48,666 nt of DNA from Granulicella sp. S156 (GTDB taxonomy: Bacteria > Acidobacteriota > Terriglobia > Terriglobales > Acidobacteriaceae): the NCBI RefSeq assembly GCF_009766105.1, contig NZ_LMUH01000005.1:540162-588827 (forward strand). Reading direction: 5' to 3'. This document shows, one piece after another, positions 34,105 through 42,497 of this stretch. The notes under the pieces were generated by a model. It had not been told where the DNA came from. It saw only the letters and a program-made list of their open reading frames with translations, and did not search any database. The stretch's first letter is position 1. Each line of letters begins with the position of its first letter. The position numbers and the translations under genes were made by a program.

Positions 34105-34989
34105 CTACTGCTTAGGACCTCCACCGATGGCGTCAAGAGCGGCGATGGTTTCGGAAGGAAGCTGTAGCGTTGCAGCCTTGAGGTTTTCCCGAAGATGCCC
34201 GATGGAAGAGGTGCCGGGTATCAGCAGGATGTTGGGCGAGCGCTGCAGCAGCCACGCGAGCGCGACCTGCATGGGCGTGGACTGCAGCGACGCTGCTGCC
34301 GCATCGAGTGCCGACGACTGTAGAGGCGTGAATCCCCCCAGCGGAAAGAATGGCACGTACGCTATGCCCTGCTTCGCGAGGTCCTGGATGAAGCTGTCAT
34401 CGTTTCGGAGCGCGACGTTGTACAGGTTCTGAATGCAGACGATCTCTGTGATGGTCTGAGCTTCCGCCAGCTGCTTGGGGGTGACGTTGCTCAGGCCGAG
34501 ATGACGGATCAATCCCTGACGCTTGAGTTCGGCAAGCACGGTCAGCGGTCCTTCGATGGATCCTTCCGCCAGCTCCGCGATTCCTCCAACCCGGAGATTG
34601 ACGACATCCAGCGCGTCGAGCCCGAGATTGCGGAGATTGTCATGAACGGCATCGATGATCTCTTGACGGGAAAGAGCGTGGATCCACGACTTGTCGTCAC
34701 CACGGCGAGCCCCTACCTTGGTGACGATGACAAGATCGTCCCGGTAAGGATGAAGCGCCTGCTTAATGATCTGATTGGTCACATGGGGACCGTAAAAGTC
34801 GCTGGTGTCGATGTGGTTCACGCCAACGGCAACTGCCTCGCGCAGAACAGCAACGGCACCGTCCACGTCGCGCGGCGGTCCCCACACCTGGGGACCCGCA
34901 AGCTGCATCGCGCCATAGCCCATGCGGTTCACGGTGATCGAAGTGCCAGGAAGTGTGAAGTTGCCGCCAAGATCTGTCTGTTTCGTCAT
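34105..34989 (-). CDS. Aldo/keto reductase, YdbC (PdxI)-like
   Basis: 294 residues close to E. coli YdbC in motif order. VNRMGYGAMQLAGPQVWGPPRD comes first, then NHIDTSDFYGPHVTNQII (catalytic Asp and Tyr), VIVTKVGARRG (Lys), VVNLRVGG where most reductases have the catalytic His, IAYVPFFPLGGFTPLQSS and ILLIPGTSSIGHLRENL. YdbC has been described as a pyridoxal reductase in vitamin B6 salvage, so this is a plausible role here. It is divergent from a TetR-family gene that probably represses it. Confidence 0.9.
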   Translation of the reverse strand: MTKQTDLGGNFTLPGTSITVNRMGYGAMQLAGPQVWGPPRDVDGAVAVLREAVAVGVNHIDTSDFYGPHVTNQIIKQALHPYRDDLVIVTKVGARRGDDKSWIHALSRQEIIDAVHDNLRNLGLDALDVVNLRVGGIAELAEGSIEGPLTVLAELKRQGLIRHLGLSNVTPKQLAEAQTITEIVCIQNLYNVALRNDDSFIQDLAKQGIAYVPFFPLGGFTPLQSSALDAAAASLQSTPMQVALAWLLQRSPNILLIPGTSSIGHLRENLKAATLQLPSETIAALDAIGGGPKQ

Positions 34990-35030
34990 GCTGTTTCTCC
35001 TCTAGTTCGTTCAGCGCTCGTAGTAAATCG

Positions 35031-35050
35031 CATCTACCTATGCTTAGATG
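35031..35050. promoter_or_regulatory. Candidate TetR operator
   Basis: CATCTA-N8-TAGATG is a 20-bp dyad in the 89-bp gap between the reductase and TetR-family genes, 29 bp before the TetR start. Its size and position suit a TetR-family repressor acting on both promoters. Confidence 0.5.
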
Positions 35051-35078
35051 AAGAAAGCTTCAGGTTAGGAGTTCGCAT

Positions 35079-35720
35079 TTGCCCCAGCGTGCACAAGTCG
35101 TCTTAGAGCCCCGTAAATCGCCCGTTCAGGCGCGCTCGGCTGCTAGTGTGGACGCCATTCTCGAAGCCACCATTCAGGTTTTGCTCAGTATTGGGAAGGA
35201 ACAGCTGACTACGACCAAGGTGGCCTTGCGGGCCGGTGTGTCGGTCGGAACCCTATACCAATACTTTCCGAACAAGAGTTCTCTCCTGCAGGCCGTCTTA
35301 AGGCGTCACCTCACCGAGGTTGGTGACGCTGTCGAACGCGTCTGCAAGGAACAGAAGGGTAGAACACTTCGGCAGATGGCGACCGCTCTCATCACCGCAT
35401 TTATGCACGCCAAGATGAGGGATGCGAAGACGAGTGTCGCTCTCTACTCCGTGAGCTCCGATGTAGACGGAACGAAGATCGTGCAACAGATGGGGGCCCG
35501 GTTTCATAAGGCAGTCGCCCGCATGCTAACGACCTCCTGTGAGCCGCTCACATCCGATCCACAGCTGGTTGCTTCTATGCTTCAGGGGGCAATGGTTGGG
35601 ATAAGTCGGCGGATACTGGAATCGGGTGTCGCCGAAGGTCAGCGCGAAGTTTTGCAGCAGGAACTGATCTTTGTGGCGTGCGCCTACGTGGATGCGTGTT
35701 CTGCGCGGCCACGCATTTAG
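35079..35720 (+). CDS. TetR family transcriptional regulator
   Basis: 213 residues. The N-terminal helix-turn-helix domain (about 18-65) has the usual TTTKVALRAGVSVGTLYQYFPNKSSLLQAVL. The rest is a helical ligand-binding domain. The start is TTG at 35079, supported by AGGAG 7 nt upstream. The divergent aldo/keto reductase is the likely target. The inducer is unknown, possibly the reductase's aldehyde substrate. Confidence 0.9.
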   Translation: MPQRAQVVLEPRKSPVQARSAASVDAILEATIQVLLSIGKEQLTTTKVALRAGVSVGTLYQYFPNKSSLLQAVLRRHLTEVGDAVERVCKEQKGRTLRQMATALITAFMHAKMRDAKTSVALYSVSSDVDGTKIVQQMGARFHKAVARMLTTSCEPLTSDPQLVASMLQGAMVGISRRILESGVAEGQREVLQQELIFVACAYVDACSARPRI

Positions 35721-35851
35721 TTGCATGGCCGCATGACAAGCCAGAAATGCAAAAGACAAGTGCTGGTCGGAGATCGATGTCCTTTTTCGTCCGGTATTAG
35801 GCTGTAAGATGTCTTTCAATGCGTGAGGGTGCCACCTAGGATTGATCCATT

Positions 35852-35868
35852 GACGACACAAGGTCGTC
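35852..35868. promoter_or_regulatory. Inverted repeat in the leader of the cysteine hydrolase gene
   Basis: GACGAC-ACAAG-GTCGTC is a perfect 6-bp inverted repeat 18 bp before the start codon and just upstream of AAAGGAG. It could be an operator for the downstream GlxA-type regulator or an RNA hairpin. Confidence 0.4.
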
Positions 35869-35886
35869 TTACAAAGGAGCAATTCG

Positions 35887-36453
35887 ATGTCCGATTCCAA
35901 TACCGTACTGGTTGTCATTGATGCTCAGGAGTCTTTTCGTCATCGCCCTTACTGGAGCAGCGACGATGTTGGGAAGTTCACTGCACGGCTTCAACGATTG
36001 ATTGACGGGGCAAAGGCTCAGGGAATTCCAGTGGTACAGGTCTTTCACGTAGAAGGGGATGGAGTCTTCTCCCTGGCATCGGGCCATGTCAGGACCCTGA
36101 CAGGGCTATCGATTGCACCCGACGCAGTCTTCCAGAAACATAGCCATAGCGCTCTTGTTGGCAGCGGCCTGGATGTATGGCTGGTACAGCATGGGATACG
36201 AAGGCTCATCGTGTCCGGCATCCGTACGGAGCAGTGCTGCGAGACCACCACTCGACATGCTTCTGACATTGGCTACGACGTGGACTATGTAACCGAGGCT
36301 ACCTTGACGTTTGCCATGACGGATCGGCGCGGACGCGTGTGGAGCCCACAGGAGCTCAAGGAGCGAACGGAGCTTGTCCTGGAGGATCGGTTCGCTCGCA
36401 TTGTTACGGTGGAAGAGGCTCTGGAGGGTGCGAAGCTGGAGCTTGTCGCTTGA
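35887..36453 (+). CDS. Isochorismatase-family cysteine hydrolase
   Basis: A 188-residue cytoplasmic hydrolase of the isochorismatase-like fold. The catalytic triad is visible as D12 (VVIDAQESF), K84 (VFQKHSHSAL) and C117 (GIRTEQCCETT). Members hydrolyse isochorismate, nicotinamide, N-carbamoyl compounds or related amides; I cannot choose between them. The ATG has AAAGGAG 7 nt upstream. The GlxA-type regulator follows 14 bp later and probably regulates the gene. Confidence 0.9.
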   Translation: MSDSNTVLVVIDAQESFRHRPYWSSDDVGKFTARLQRLIDGAKAQGIPVVQVFHVEGDGVFSLASGHVRTLTGLSIAPDAVFQKHSHSALVGSGLDVWLVQHGIRRLIVSGIRTEQCCETTTRHASDIGYDVDYVTEATLTFAMTDRRGRVWSPQELKERTELVLEDRFARIVTVEEALEGAKLELVA

Positions 36454-36467
36454 GGTAAACAAAAAAG

Positions 36468-37457
36468 ATGAAGCTTATCCCCGTATACGTTGTGCTCCTT
36501 CAGCGGACACTGCTGCTTGATGTGGCGGGTCCGTTGGAGGTGCTGCGCGCGGCCAACAGGGATCAACAAGAGGTTCGGTTCGTAGTGCGCTACATCGGTC
36601 CCGAGGCCACGATCGTCAGTTCGATAGGAGTTACTCTGGCGAAGATTGAACCTCTGCCCAGGAGCCTGCCAGACGACGCCATGGTGATACTTTCCGGCGG
36701 CGTGGATTACGTGATGATGCCGGGGACACAGACCGTTCCCAGGAAAGATGGCTATAGCGAGACGGCGGTTGTGAAGTGGCTGCGCGCGGTGGTCCGGCCA
36801 GGGCATAAGGTGGTGTCGATTTGTTCCGGCGCGATGTTGGCGGGCCGGGCCGGGCTTTTCGACGGGTATGCCTGTACAACGCACCATAGCGTTTGCGCAG
36901 AGCTTGCTGAGGTGGCTCCTGAGGCAAGGGTGCTGGAGAACCGGCTGTTTGTCGAGGACGGAGAGCGTTACTCTAGCGCCGGTGTGACAGCGGGCGTGGA
37001 CCTTATGCTGCATATTGTGGCGCAGCTCGCCGGTCTTCCGCTGGCGGTTTCTATCGCACGATACATGGTGGTGTATCTGCGCCGCAGCGGAGCCGATCCG
37101 CAGCTTTCGCCCTGGCTGGAGGGGCGCAACCATATTCATCCGGCTGTACATCGGGTGCAGGATGCGATAACAGCCGACCCTGCCAAGTCCTGGACGTTGC
37201 GGGCCCTGGCGAGGATTGCAGGCGCAAGCAGCAGACATCTCACGCGGCTCTTTCAGGAGTATGCGGGGATGAGCATTACGGACTATAAAAACAATCTGCG
37301 CGTGGCGCTGGCTCGTGAGTTGATTACCCAGACGAGTCTGGATATGGAGCAGGTGGCGGAACGTGCGGGGTTTGGGTCGACGCGGCAACTAAGGCGGGCC
37401 TGGGGCAGGCTGCATGATTCGGCGCCAAGTGAGGCGCGGAACCATGCATTGGGATGA
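36468..37457 (+). CDS. GlxA-type regulator (DJ-1/PfpI + AraC domains)
   Basis: A 329-residue regulator. Residues 1-190 form a DJ-1/PfpI amidotransferase-like domain with VVSICSGAMLAGRAG, the conserved cysteine elbow, followed by TTHHS. Residues 215-325 form the AraC DNA-binding domain with two helix-turn-helices (ALARIAGASSRHLTRLFQEY and QVAERAGFGSTRQLRRAW). The N-terminal domain probably senses an amide or amine ligand. It is likely cotranscribed with the cysteine hydrolase and may also act on its promoter. Confidence 0.9.
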   Translation: MKLIPVYVVLLQRTLLLDVAGPLEVLRAANRDQQEVRFVVRYIGPEATIVSSIGVTLAKIEPLPRSLPDDAMVILSGGVDYVMMPGTQTVPRKDGYSETAVVKWLRAVVRPGHKVVSICSGAMLAGRAGLFDGYACTTHHSVCAELAEVAPEARVLENRLFVEDGERYSSAGVTAGVDLMLHIVAQLAGLPLAVSIARYMVVYLRRSGADPQLSPWLEGRNHIHPAVHRVQDAITADPAKSWTLRALARIAGASSRHLTRLFQEYAGMSITDYKNNLRVALARELITQTSLDMEQVAERAGFGSTRQLRRAWGRLHDSAPSEARNHALG

Positions 37458-37633
37458 CTCGGATGGTAGTGTCGGAACGCGTGAATACCGACCGTGAACC
37501 AGAAGCTGGCCGTGCTCTGTAGCGTAAGAGATTCCTTGGATTGCCGAGGTTAGGGTGACTTGACCTGGAGCACTGCGTCTATCCAATGGCTACACGCAAA
37601 TACATTGGTGCGGAATTCAGCAAGGGAGAGTCC

Positions 37634-38633
37634 ATGTTTCGGAAGACATACTCACGGTCATTCACGGCATTCGCAATTCTTTTTCTCGCAGCTTGTTGTA
37701 TCAGGAGAACAGCATCTGCGGCGGAGCCAAAGTCGCCAGCGCTCTTTGCTCCAGGCGTGATCTCCGGGGCGGCGAATGATCTATCACCAGCTTTTAGCCC
37801 GGATGGCCGCACCGTGTTCTTCACCCGTTCGAATACTTCCTACTCCTTCGTTCTTGTCTCGCATCGAAATGGGGATCACTGGTCAGCTCCCGAGGTAGCC
37901 ACGTTTTCTGGCCAGTGGAAAGATCTGGAGGCCACTATGTCACCTGATGGTTCCTTCCTGATCTTTGCTTCTAATCGTCCTGCTACTGAGGGCAAGGGGC
38001 CGCTCGACGGCGTATACAACGGAAAAACTTATCCGGGCGGTGGCGGCAATCTGTGGCGCGTTGACCGGCATGGCGACAGCTGGGGCGCGCCTGTCCGCCT
38101 TCCGGACTCTATCAATAGCAGTAGAGCCGTTTTCTCTCCCAGCATCGCAGCGGACGGCAGTCTTTATTTCATGCAGGCCGATCCGTCGAGCGGGACCTTT
38201 CATCTCTTTCGATCTTCCTAGTCGAGCAGGCACCTATCAAACTTCCGTGAAGATGGCTCTAGGGGATGCAACAACAGAAGAAGTCGATCCAGCTGTGGCG
38301 CCGGACGAATCCTTCATCGTCTACAGCTCACGGCATCCCCAGCAGCATGACAAGAATCGGCTTCATATCGCCTTCCATCAGGCGAGTGGATGGAGTGATC
38401 CCGTGGATCTCGGTGACATCGTGAATGAACAGGGCAGCAACATTGAAGCACGTCTTGGCCCGGATCATCGCACTCTCTACTTCAGTACAAATACAGTGTC
38501 GCCGGCATTGCCGGCACTGACGCATGCAGAGGCGTTGAAGGTATTGCAAGAGATGCAAGTGTGGGCCAACGACAACGAAAATATCTGGTACGTCTCTCTG
38601 GCTCCGTGGCTGGATGAACACCGTGGCTACTAG
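37634..38633 (+). pseudogene. Secreted PD40/TolB-like beta-propeller protein, frameshifted
   Basis: Encodes an exported beta-propeller-type protein (Sec signal ending TASAA, then PD40 repeats such as AFSPDGRTVFFTRSN, ATMSPDGSFLIFASNRP and SIAADGSLYFMQA). The first frame stops at 38221 after HLFRSS. The remainder continues in the +1 frame from about 38211 (SRAGTYQTSVKMALGDATTEEVDPAVAPDE, split between the two frames), and ends at 38633 with VWANDNENIWYVS. One extra base near 38217-38221 would explain it. It may be a real pseudogene or a sequencing error. The ATG at 37634 has GGAGAG 3 nt upstream. Confidence 0.75.
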
Positions 38634-38735
38634 AGCGTTTAGTGTCCGAATTGTTAGCGATCGGAGGTGCTCTACCGCTCGAGTACTGAAAATAGGATAA
38701 AGAACAGATTTGTTCGCATGCTCGATGTCCTCCGT

Positions 38736-39728
38736 TCAGTCGGGGATGAACTTCCCAAACCCTATACGCAGGCCAACGATATGCTGCTGCGGGCCGGTGA
38801 AAAGGTAGTAGTCTCGAAGCTCGATGCGGACAAGCCTTTTTTCTTCGTTCCTGCCGAAGTCGATTCCCAAACCAAAGTTGACGGCGTTTCCCGTGGCAAA
38901 CATGCGGGTATAGCCTCCGGTGAGAAAGGGATAGAGGCTGTGATGAGGAACCTTATTCGCAAACATGACGTCGAAGCTGGCTAGACCGTCGAGTGGATAG
39001 CCGCCCGGCAATGGCCCTACGATGCCAAGCTCAAACTGTGGGGAGGCATTGATACCTTTGCCAAGCGTCCTCGCGAAGTATTGGCCGAATGTGACGCCGC
39101 CGGTAAAGGTAGATCTGGTGATGTTCCCGCCTGTAGAAGCGGCTGGGCTCGCGAAGATGTTCGCGTAGGCGCAATCTGTGCCTAGCCCTTGGGTGTATGG
39201 ATCGGGATGGGTCGTAGTAGATTGAGTTTGGGCGTGCGACATCGTACCGGTCGTGAGCAAAAACAGGAAAGACAGCGTGAGGGAATAGGGGGACACGGGA
39301 TGCGACGCTTCGGAATTGGATGAAGCTTCTGCTTTACGCGCTTCTGCAAACGCCCAATTGTTCCCAAGACAGAAGTTCGCCATCGAACAGCAAAGAATCG
39401 CGACAAGGTTCGAGACAAGCAGCGGCAGCCGCGCTTCATGGACCAACAGTCTCATCAAGGCAAGGTTTCCCAACATCGAAACCAAACCGTTGGAGAGATG
39501 AAACCGCACGAACTGACGGAGTCGTGGCGCGCCGTCGCGGCGGTCGCGCCACGTGTAATGGCAATGCCACATGAAGTTGTGCAACAGCGTGATCTCGATG
39601 GCCGCAGCCGAGGCATATAGGTAATGGCCAGCTGTCCAGCGATTGAAGAGAACGAGCGCGGCAAGCTGTAACCCCATGCCCATCACTCCCACCAGATTGA
39701 ACTTCGCCCAGCGAATAAATGTGCTCAT
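38736..39728 (-). CDS. GtrA-family membrane domain fused to an outer-membrane beta-barrel domain
   Basis: 330 residues. Residues 10-128 are a complete GtrA-type four-span membrane domain, a family thought to flip undecaprenyl-phosphate-linked sugars. Residues 147-168 (SPYSLTLSFLFLLTTGTMSHAQ) look like a signal peptide with an AxA-type site (SHA). The last 160 residues are a beta-barrel-like domain with alternating strands (GGNITRSTFTGGVTFGQYFAR, ASFDVMFANKV, HHSLYPFLTGGYTRM, LRIGFGKF). By topology the barrel part would be in the periplasm and could be released into the outer membrane. The ATG overlaps the phosphatidyltransferase stop by 4 bp. Confidence 0.75.
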   Translation of the reverse strand: MSTFIRWAKFNLVGVMGMGLQLAALVLFNRWTAGHYLYASAAAIEITLLHNFMWHCHYTWRDRRDGAPRLRQFVRFHLSNGLVSMLGNLALMRLLVHEARLPLLVSNLVAILCCSMANFCLGNNWAFAEARKAEASSNSEASHPVSPYSLTLSFLFLLTTGTMSHAQTQSTTTHPDPYTQGLGTDCAYANIFASPAASTGGNITRSTFTGGVTFGQYFARTLGKGINASPQFELGIVGPLPGGYPLDGLASFDVMFANKVPHHSLYPFLTGGYTRMFATGNAVNFGLGIDFGRNEEKRLVRIELRDYYLFTGPQQHIVGLRIGFGKFIPD

Positions 39729-40423
39729 GGCAGCGGCTCCTCACGATAGAGTTGAGCCGTATGACGTACGGTAAGAAGGATCACGGTGGCAAACATGCAG
39801 ATCGATGCGATTGCTCCCCCTAGATCGAACAGCAGCATCCTGTATCCGAACACGGTTGAGTATTCACTGTGTAGCAACGCCAGGTTCCCAAGGATCAGCA
39901 GAATGCGAATCTCCGTGGGACCAAAGAAGCCCTGCGAGAGTTGAAAGCGGGATAAGGTGTAGGTGGCCAGGTAGCTTTCACTCGACAAAAGCAGAAATGC
40001 GATCAACATCGCGATCGCCGTTTGCCGGTGCACGAAGCCGGAGAGCCCGAGTCCGTACATCAACGCGACAGACCCGAAGATGTCCACCATGTGATCGACA
40101 TAGAAGCCATAGCGCGGGCGTTGCTGGCCACGTATGCGGGCTAGCGTGCCATCCATGCTGTCTCCAAACCAATTCACCACCAGGCACAGACTCACCAGTA
40201 GCAGAGCGTAGCGGTTATAGCGCGATAAGGCATAGCCAACTCCCGCTCCAATCTGAGCGCAGAGCCCGAGCACTGTGAGCTGGTCGGAGCTGAGCCAGCT
40301 TGGCATGCGGTAGGCCATCCATTGCAGAGCGCGTTTCTCGAGCGAAGCGGTCAGAGCCTGATTGACTCGACGTGCCGGTGTAAAGGTCATTTCGTTTTTC
40401 GTTATGGCTGCGTGGGTATTCAT
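39725..40423 (-). CDS. CDP-alcohol phosphatidyltransferase
   Basis: A 232-residue inner-membrane enzyme that joins a CDP-linked lipid or alcohol to an acceptor alcohol in phospholipid synthesis. The signature DG-x2-AR-x9-G-x3-D-x3-D is complete in the region SMDGTLARIRGQQRPRYGFYVDHMVD, split at the conserved aspartates. About six membrane helices. The ATG at 40423 has AGGA 7 nt upstream; the upstream ATG at 40465 lacks spacing. It is the middle gene of a three-gene run, with the GtrA-barrel gene overlapping its end. Confidence 0.88.
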   Translation of the reverse strand: MNTHAAITKNEMTFTPARRVNQALTASLEKRALQWMAYRMPSWLSSDQLTVLGLCAQIGAGVGYALSRYNRYALLLVSLCLVVNWFGDSMDGTLARIRGQQRPRYGFYVDHMVDIFGSVALMYGLGLSGFVHRQTAIAMLIAFLLLSSESYLATYTLSRFQLSQGFFGPTEIRILLILGNLALLHSEYSTVFGYRMLLFDLGGAIASICMFATVILLTVRHTAQLYREEPLP

Positions 40424-40468
40424 CTTTGGATCCTTTCCAAATATCGCGATGTGCGTTGTGACCATTTC

Positions 40469-41302
40469 CTATTTCCGAAGCGCGTTGCATGCAGCGTGGA
40501 GAGTGAATTCCAGTGATTCGCGTGGAATGCTCGCCACGTATGGCCGAATAGCCCAACCGAGGCCGCTCGGAATGGAGCGGGTGAGCGAGACGGCCTCGAT
40601 CTGTAGGTAAAGCCCTCCGTCCCGCTCCTCGTAACTCCAATAGGTGTTCAGCCGCCATAAAAAGCCGTGTTCTTCGTTGTCATTCAAGGGGCGCTCAGCA
40701 GCGGTGCCAGCCGCATCGATCTCGGTAATCCGCTCGCTCCGAGAGACGCTGTAGCCGTGTCGTACATCCAGTTGGCCGAAGGTAATGTCGTAGCTCGTGT
40801 CCAGCACTACTGTGATGACGTGCCGCTGGCGAACGCGCATCCATGCTTGCATGCGGCTTCCGTCTCGCGTGAGCACCTTGGCCTGAAGCACCTGAGGAGA
40901 GAAATGTTGCGGATAAGCGTTGAAGTCCTGCATCAATCGCTCGAAGTCAGCGGCTTTGGCTCCGGGAGCAAAGGCTGTGCCCCGCCAATGATGCAGCAGC
41001 GCTCCGGAGAGCTTGGCGTTTGCGGAAGGCGTGAGCCGCTCTTTGATTTGTTCGATGATTAACTCTCCCTGGCGCAGGCGCGTCTCTGTGCTTTTAGGAT
41101 CGGAAGTCGCAGAAGCGAGGAAAGCACTCGGTGACCGATGCTGTTGCACAAGCCGGGACTCAACTGCTTTGCTGTAAGAGTTGAAGGCGAAAATGGCGGC
41201 GGGAGTGGGCTCTCCTATCAGAAGGAGTGGTGTGTCCAGAAAGAGCAAGAGGCCGCAGACTACGGATATTTTTCGAGAGCGCTTGAATAGGTGTCGCTTC
41301 AT
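40469..41302 (-). CDS. Exported protein of unknown function, first gene of envelope operon
   Basis: 277 residues I do not recognise. It has an N-terminal hydrophobic segment (about 12-30) after a basic start (MKRHLFKRSRK), which acts as a signal or anchor. The rest is a soluble domain containing RLVQQHRSPSAFLA, LLHHWRGTAFAPGAKAADFE, ITFGQLDVRHGYSVSRSERI and YWSYEERDGGLYLQIEAVSLTRSIP. The latter resembles a phrase of conserved acidobacterial hypothetical proteins. The start is set at ATG 41302 with AGGA 8 nt upstream. It lies 45 bp before the phosphatidyltransferase gene. Confidence 0.7.
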   Translation of the reverse strand: MKRHLFKRSRKISVVCGLLLFLDTPLLLIGEPTPAAIFAFNSYSKAVESRLVQQHRSPSAFLASATSDPKSTETRLRQGELIIEQIKERLTPSANAKLSGALLHHWRGTAFAPGAKAADFERLMQDFNAYPQHFSPQVLQAKVLTRDGSRMQAWMRVRQRHVITVVLDTSYDITFGQLDVRHGYSVSRSERITEIDAAGTAAERPLNDNEEHGFLWRLNTYWSYEERDGGLYLQIEAVSLTRSIPSGLGWAIRPYVASIPRESLEFTLHAACNALRK

Positions 41303-41430
41303 GTATCGCATCCTGCCCGGCCGCGAGCGGGGAAGCAATGCATGGAACCTCACACGGTGAAGATTGTTCATCACGGCGCAAGTCATAGCAACTATTCGGC
41401 TTCTGAAGATTCCTCGCTGGCGCAATCGCC

Positions 41431-41458
41431 TTGAATCATCCGTTGCATTCGATACACT
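41431..41458 (+). promoter_or_regulatory. Possible sigma-70 promoter of the CadC-like regulator gene
   Basis: TTGAAT (41431-41436) and TACACT (41453-41458) are separated by 16 bp, resembling -35 and -10 boxes. Transcription would start only a few bases before the ATG at 41470, so the leader would be very short. Tentative. Confidence 0.3.
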
Positions 41459-41469
41459 GAAGAGCAGAC

Positions 41470-42393
41470 ATGACAGACGCACGGCCAGCCAGGCGCTATC
41501 GCTTCGGAGTCTTCGAAGTGGACTCGACTACAGGAGAGCTGCGCCGGAAGGGTGTGCGTGTCAAATTGCATTCGCAACCGTGCCAAGTGCTTTTCATGCT
41601 GCTGGAACGGCCCGGTGAGATGCTGACGCGTGAAGAGATCTGCCGGGAGCTGTGGCCCGACGGAATGTTCGTAGACTATGAACATGGTGTGAACTCGGCA
41701 GTGAATCGCCTCCGTGAAGCTCTTGGGGACAAAGCGAGCAACCCGAGATTCGTTGAAACGTTGGCTCGTCGTGGCTATCGCTTTCTGGTCCCGGTAGAAC
41801 GAATCGTGATCGACCGAGTCGAGCGAACCGCTCTGGAGCCAGCTGCTTCAGCTGCAGACCCCGCGATCCCGATTCTTGAAGATTCGTTCGGACTACCGGC
41901 AACTCCGGTAAGCACGAGAGCCAAACTTTTCGACCGGTTATTAACGACCCCAGAGGATCTGCCGAAGAGTTCGCATTCCGTGGTGCAGACGCTCTTCGTG
42001 CTGCTCCAGATCATGTATCTGGGTTTTTATGTGGGGGCACTGGCCAACCTGGCGGAGATCAACGAGCTTTTCTCAGTGCTACCGTTTGCCACGCAGGCAT
42101 TTACCGTCATGATCGTGACCGCCGCTGTTCTGATCCCTGTCCGCGTCTTTCTGATTTGCGCGGTGCTCTTTCATGCGCCTGGAATGCGTAGAAAATTCTT
42201 GAAGATTTGGTGGTTTCTTCTACCGCTCGATGGGCTGTGGTCTCTCGCTCCCTTCCTGCTGTTGCATCACATCAATTATGGGCTGGCACTAGCGTGTATG
42301 ACGCCACTCATCTATTCACCCTTTGCACAACGCTCACTTGTCCTGATGGGTGCGGGTGGGACGAGCCATGAAATCACCGCCGCTGCCCGATGA
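41470..42393 (+). CDS. CadC-like membrane-bound winged-helix regulator
   Basis: 307 residues. Residues 10-105 are an OmpR/PhoB-type winged helix with YRFGVFEVDSTTGELRRKG, REEICRELWPDGMFVDYE and ARRGYRFLVPV, the usual start and end phrases. A flexible linker leads to a C-terminal half with about four membrane helices (about 175-290) instead of a periplasmic sensor domain. It probably senses a membrane or cell-surface signal and directly binds DNA. It is divergent from the envelope operon, making that the likely target. Confidence 0.88.
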   Translation: MTDARPARRYRFGVFEVDSTTGELRRKGVRVKLHSQPCQVLFMLLERPGEMLTREEICRELWPDGMFVDYEHGVNSAVNRLREALGDKASNPRFVETLARRGYRFLVPVERIVIDRVERTALEPAASAADPAIPILEDSFGLPATPVSTRAKLFDRLLTTPEDLPKSSHSVVQTLFVLLQIMYLGFYVGALANLAEINELFSVLPFATQAFTVMIVTAAVLIPVRVFLICAVLFHAPGMRRKFLKIWWFLLPLDGLWSLAPFLLLHHINYGLALACMTPLIYSPFAQRSLVLMGAGGTSHEITAAAR

Positions 42394-42497
42394 CTCCTTA
42401 GACAGCCGATTCATGCTGAAAAGCGCCTTGGCGATTAGTTGGGAATGTAGACACAACGTTGATAGGGCGTAGCTCACGGCGCAGGTAGTATTCCTAG

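Noticed and set aside
36285..37388. 367-residue open frame on the minus strand
   Set aside because: Antisense to the GlxA-type regulator gene.
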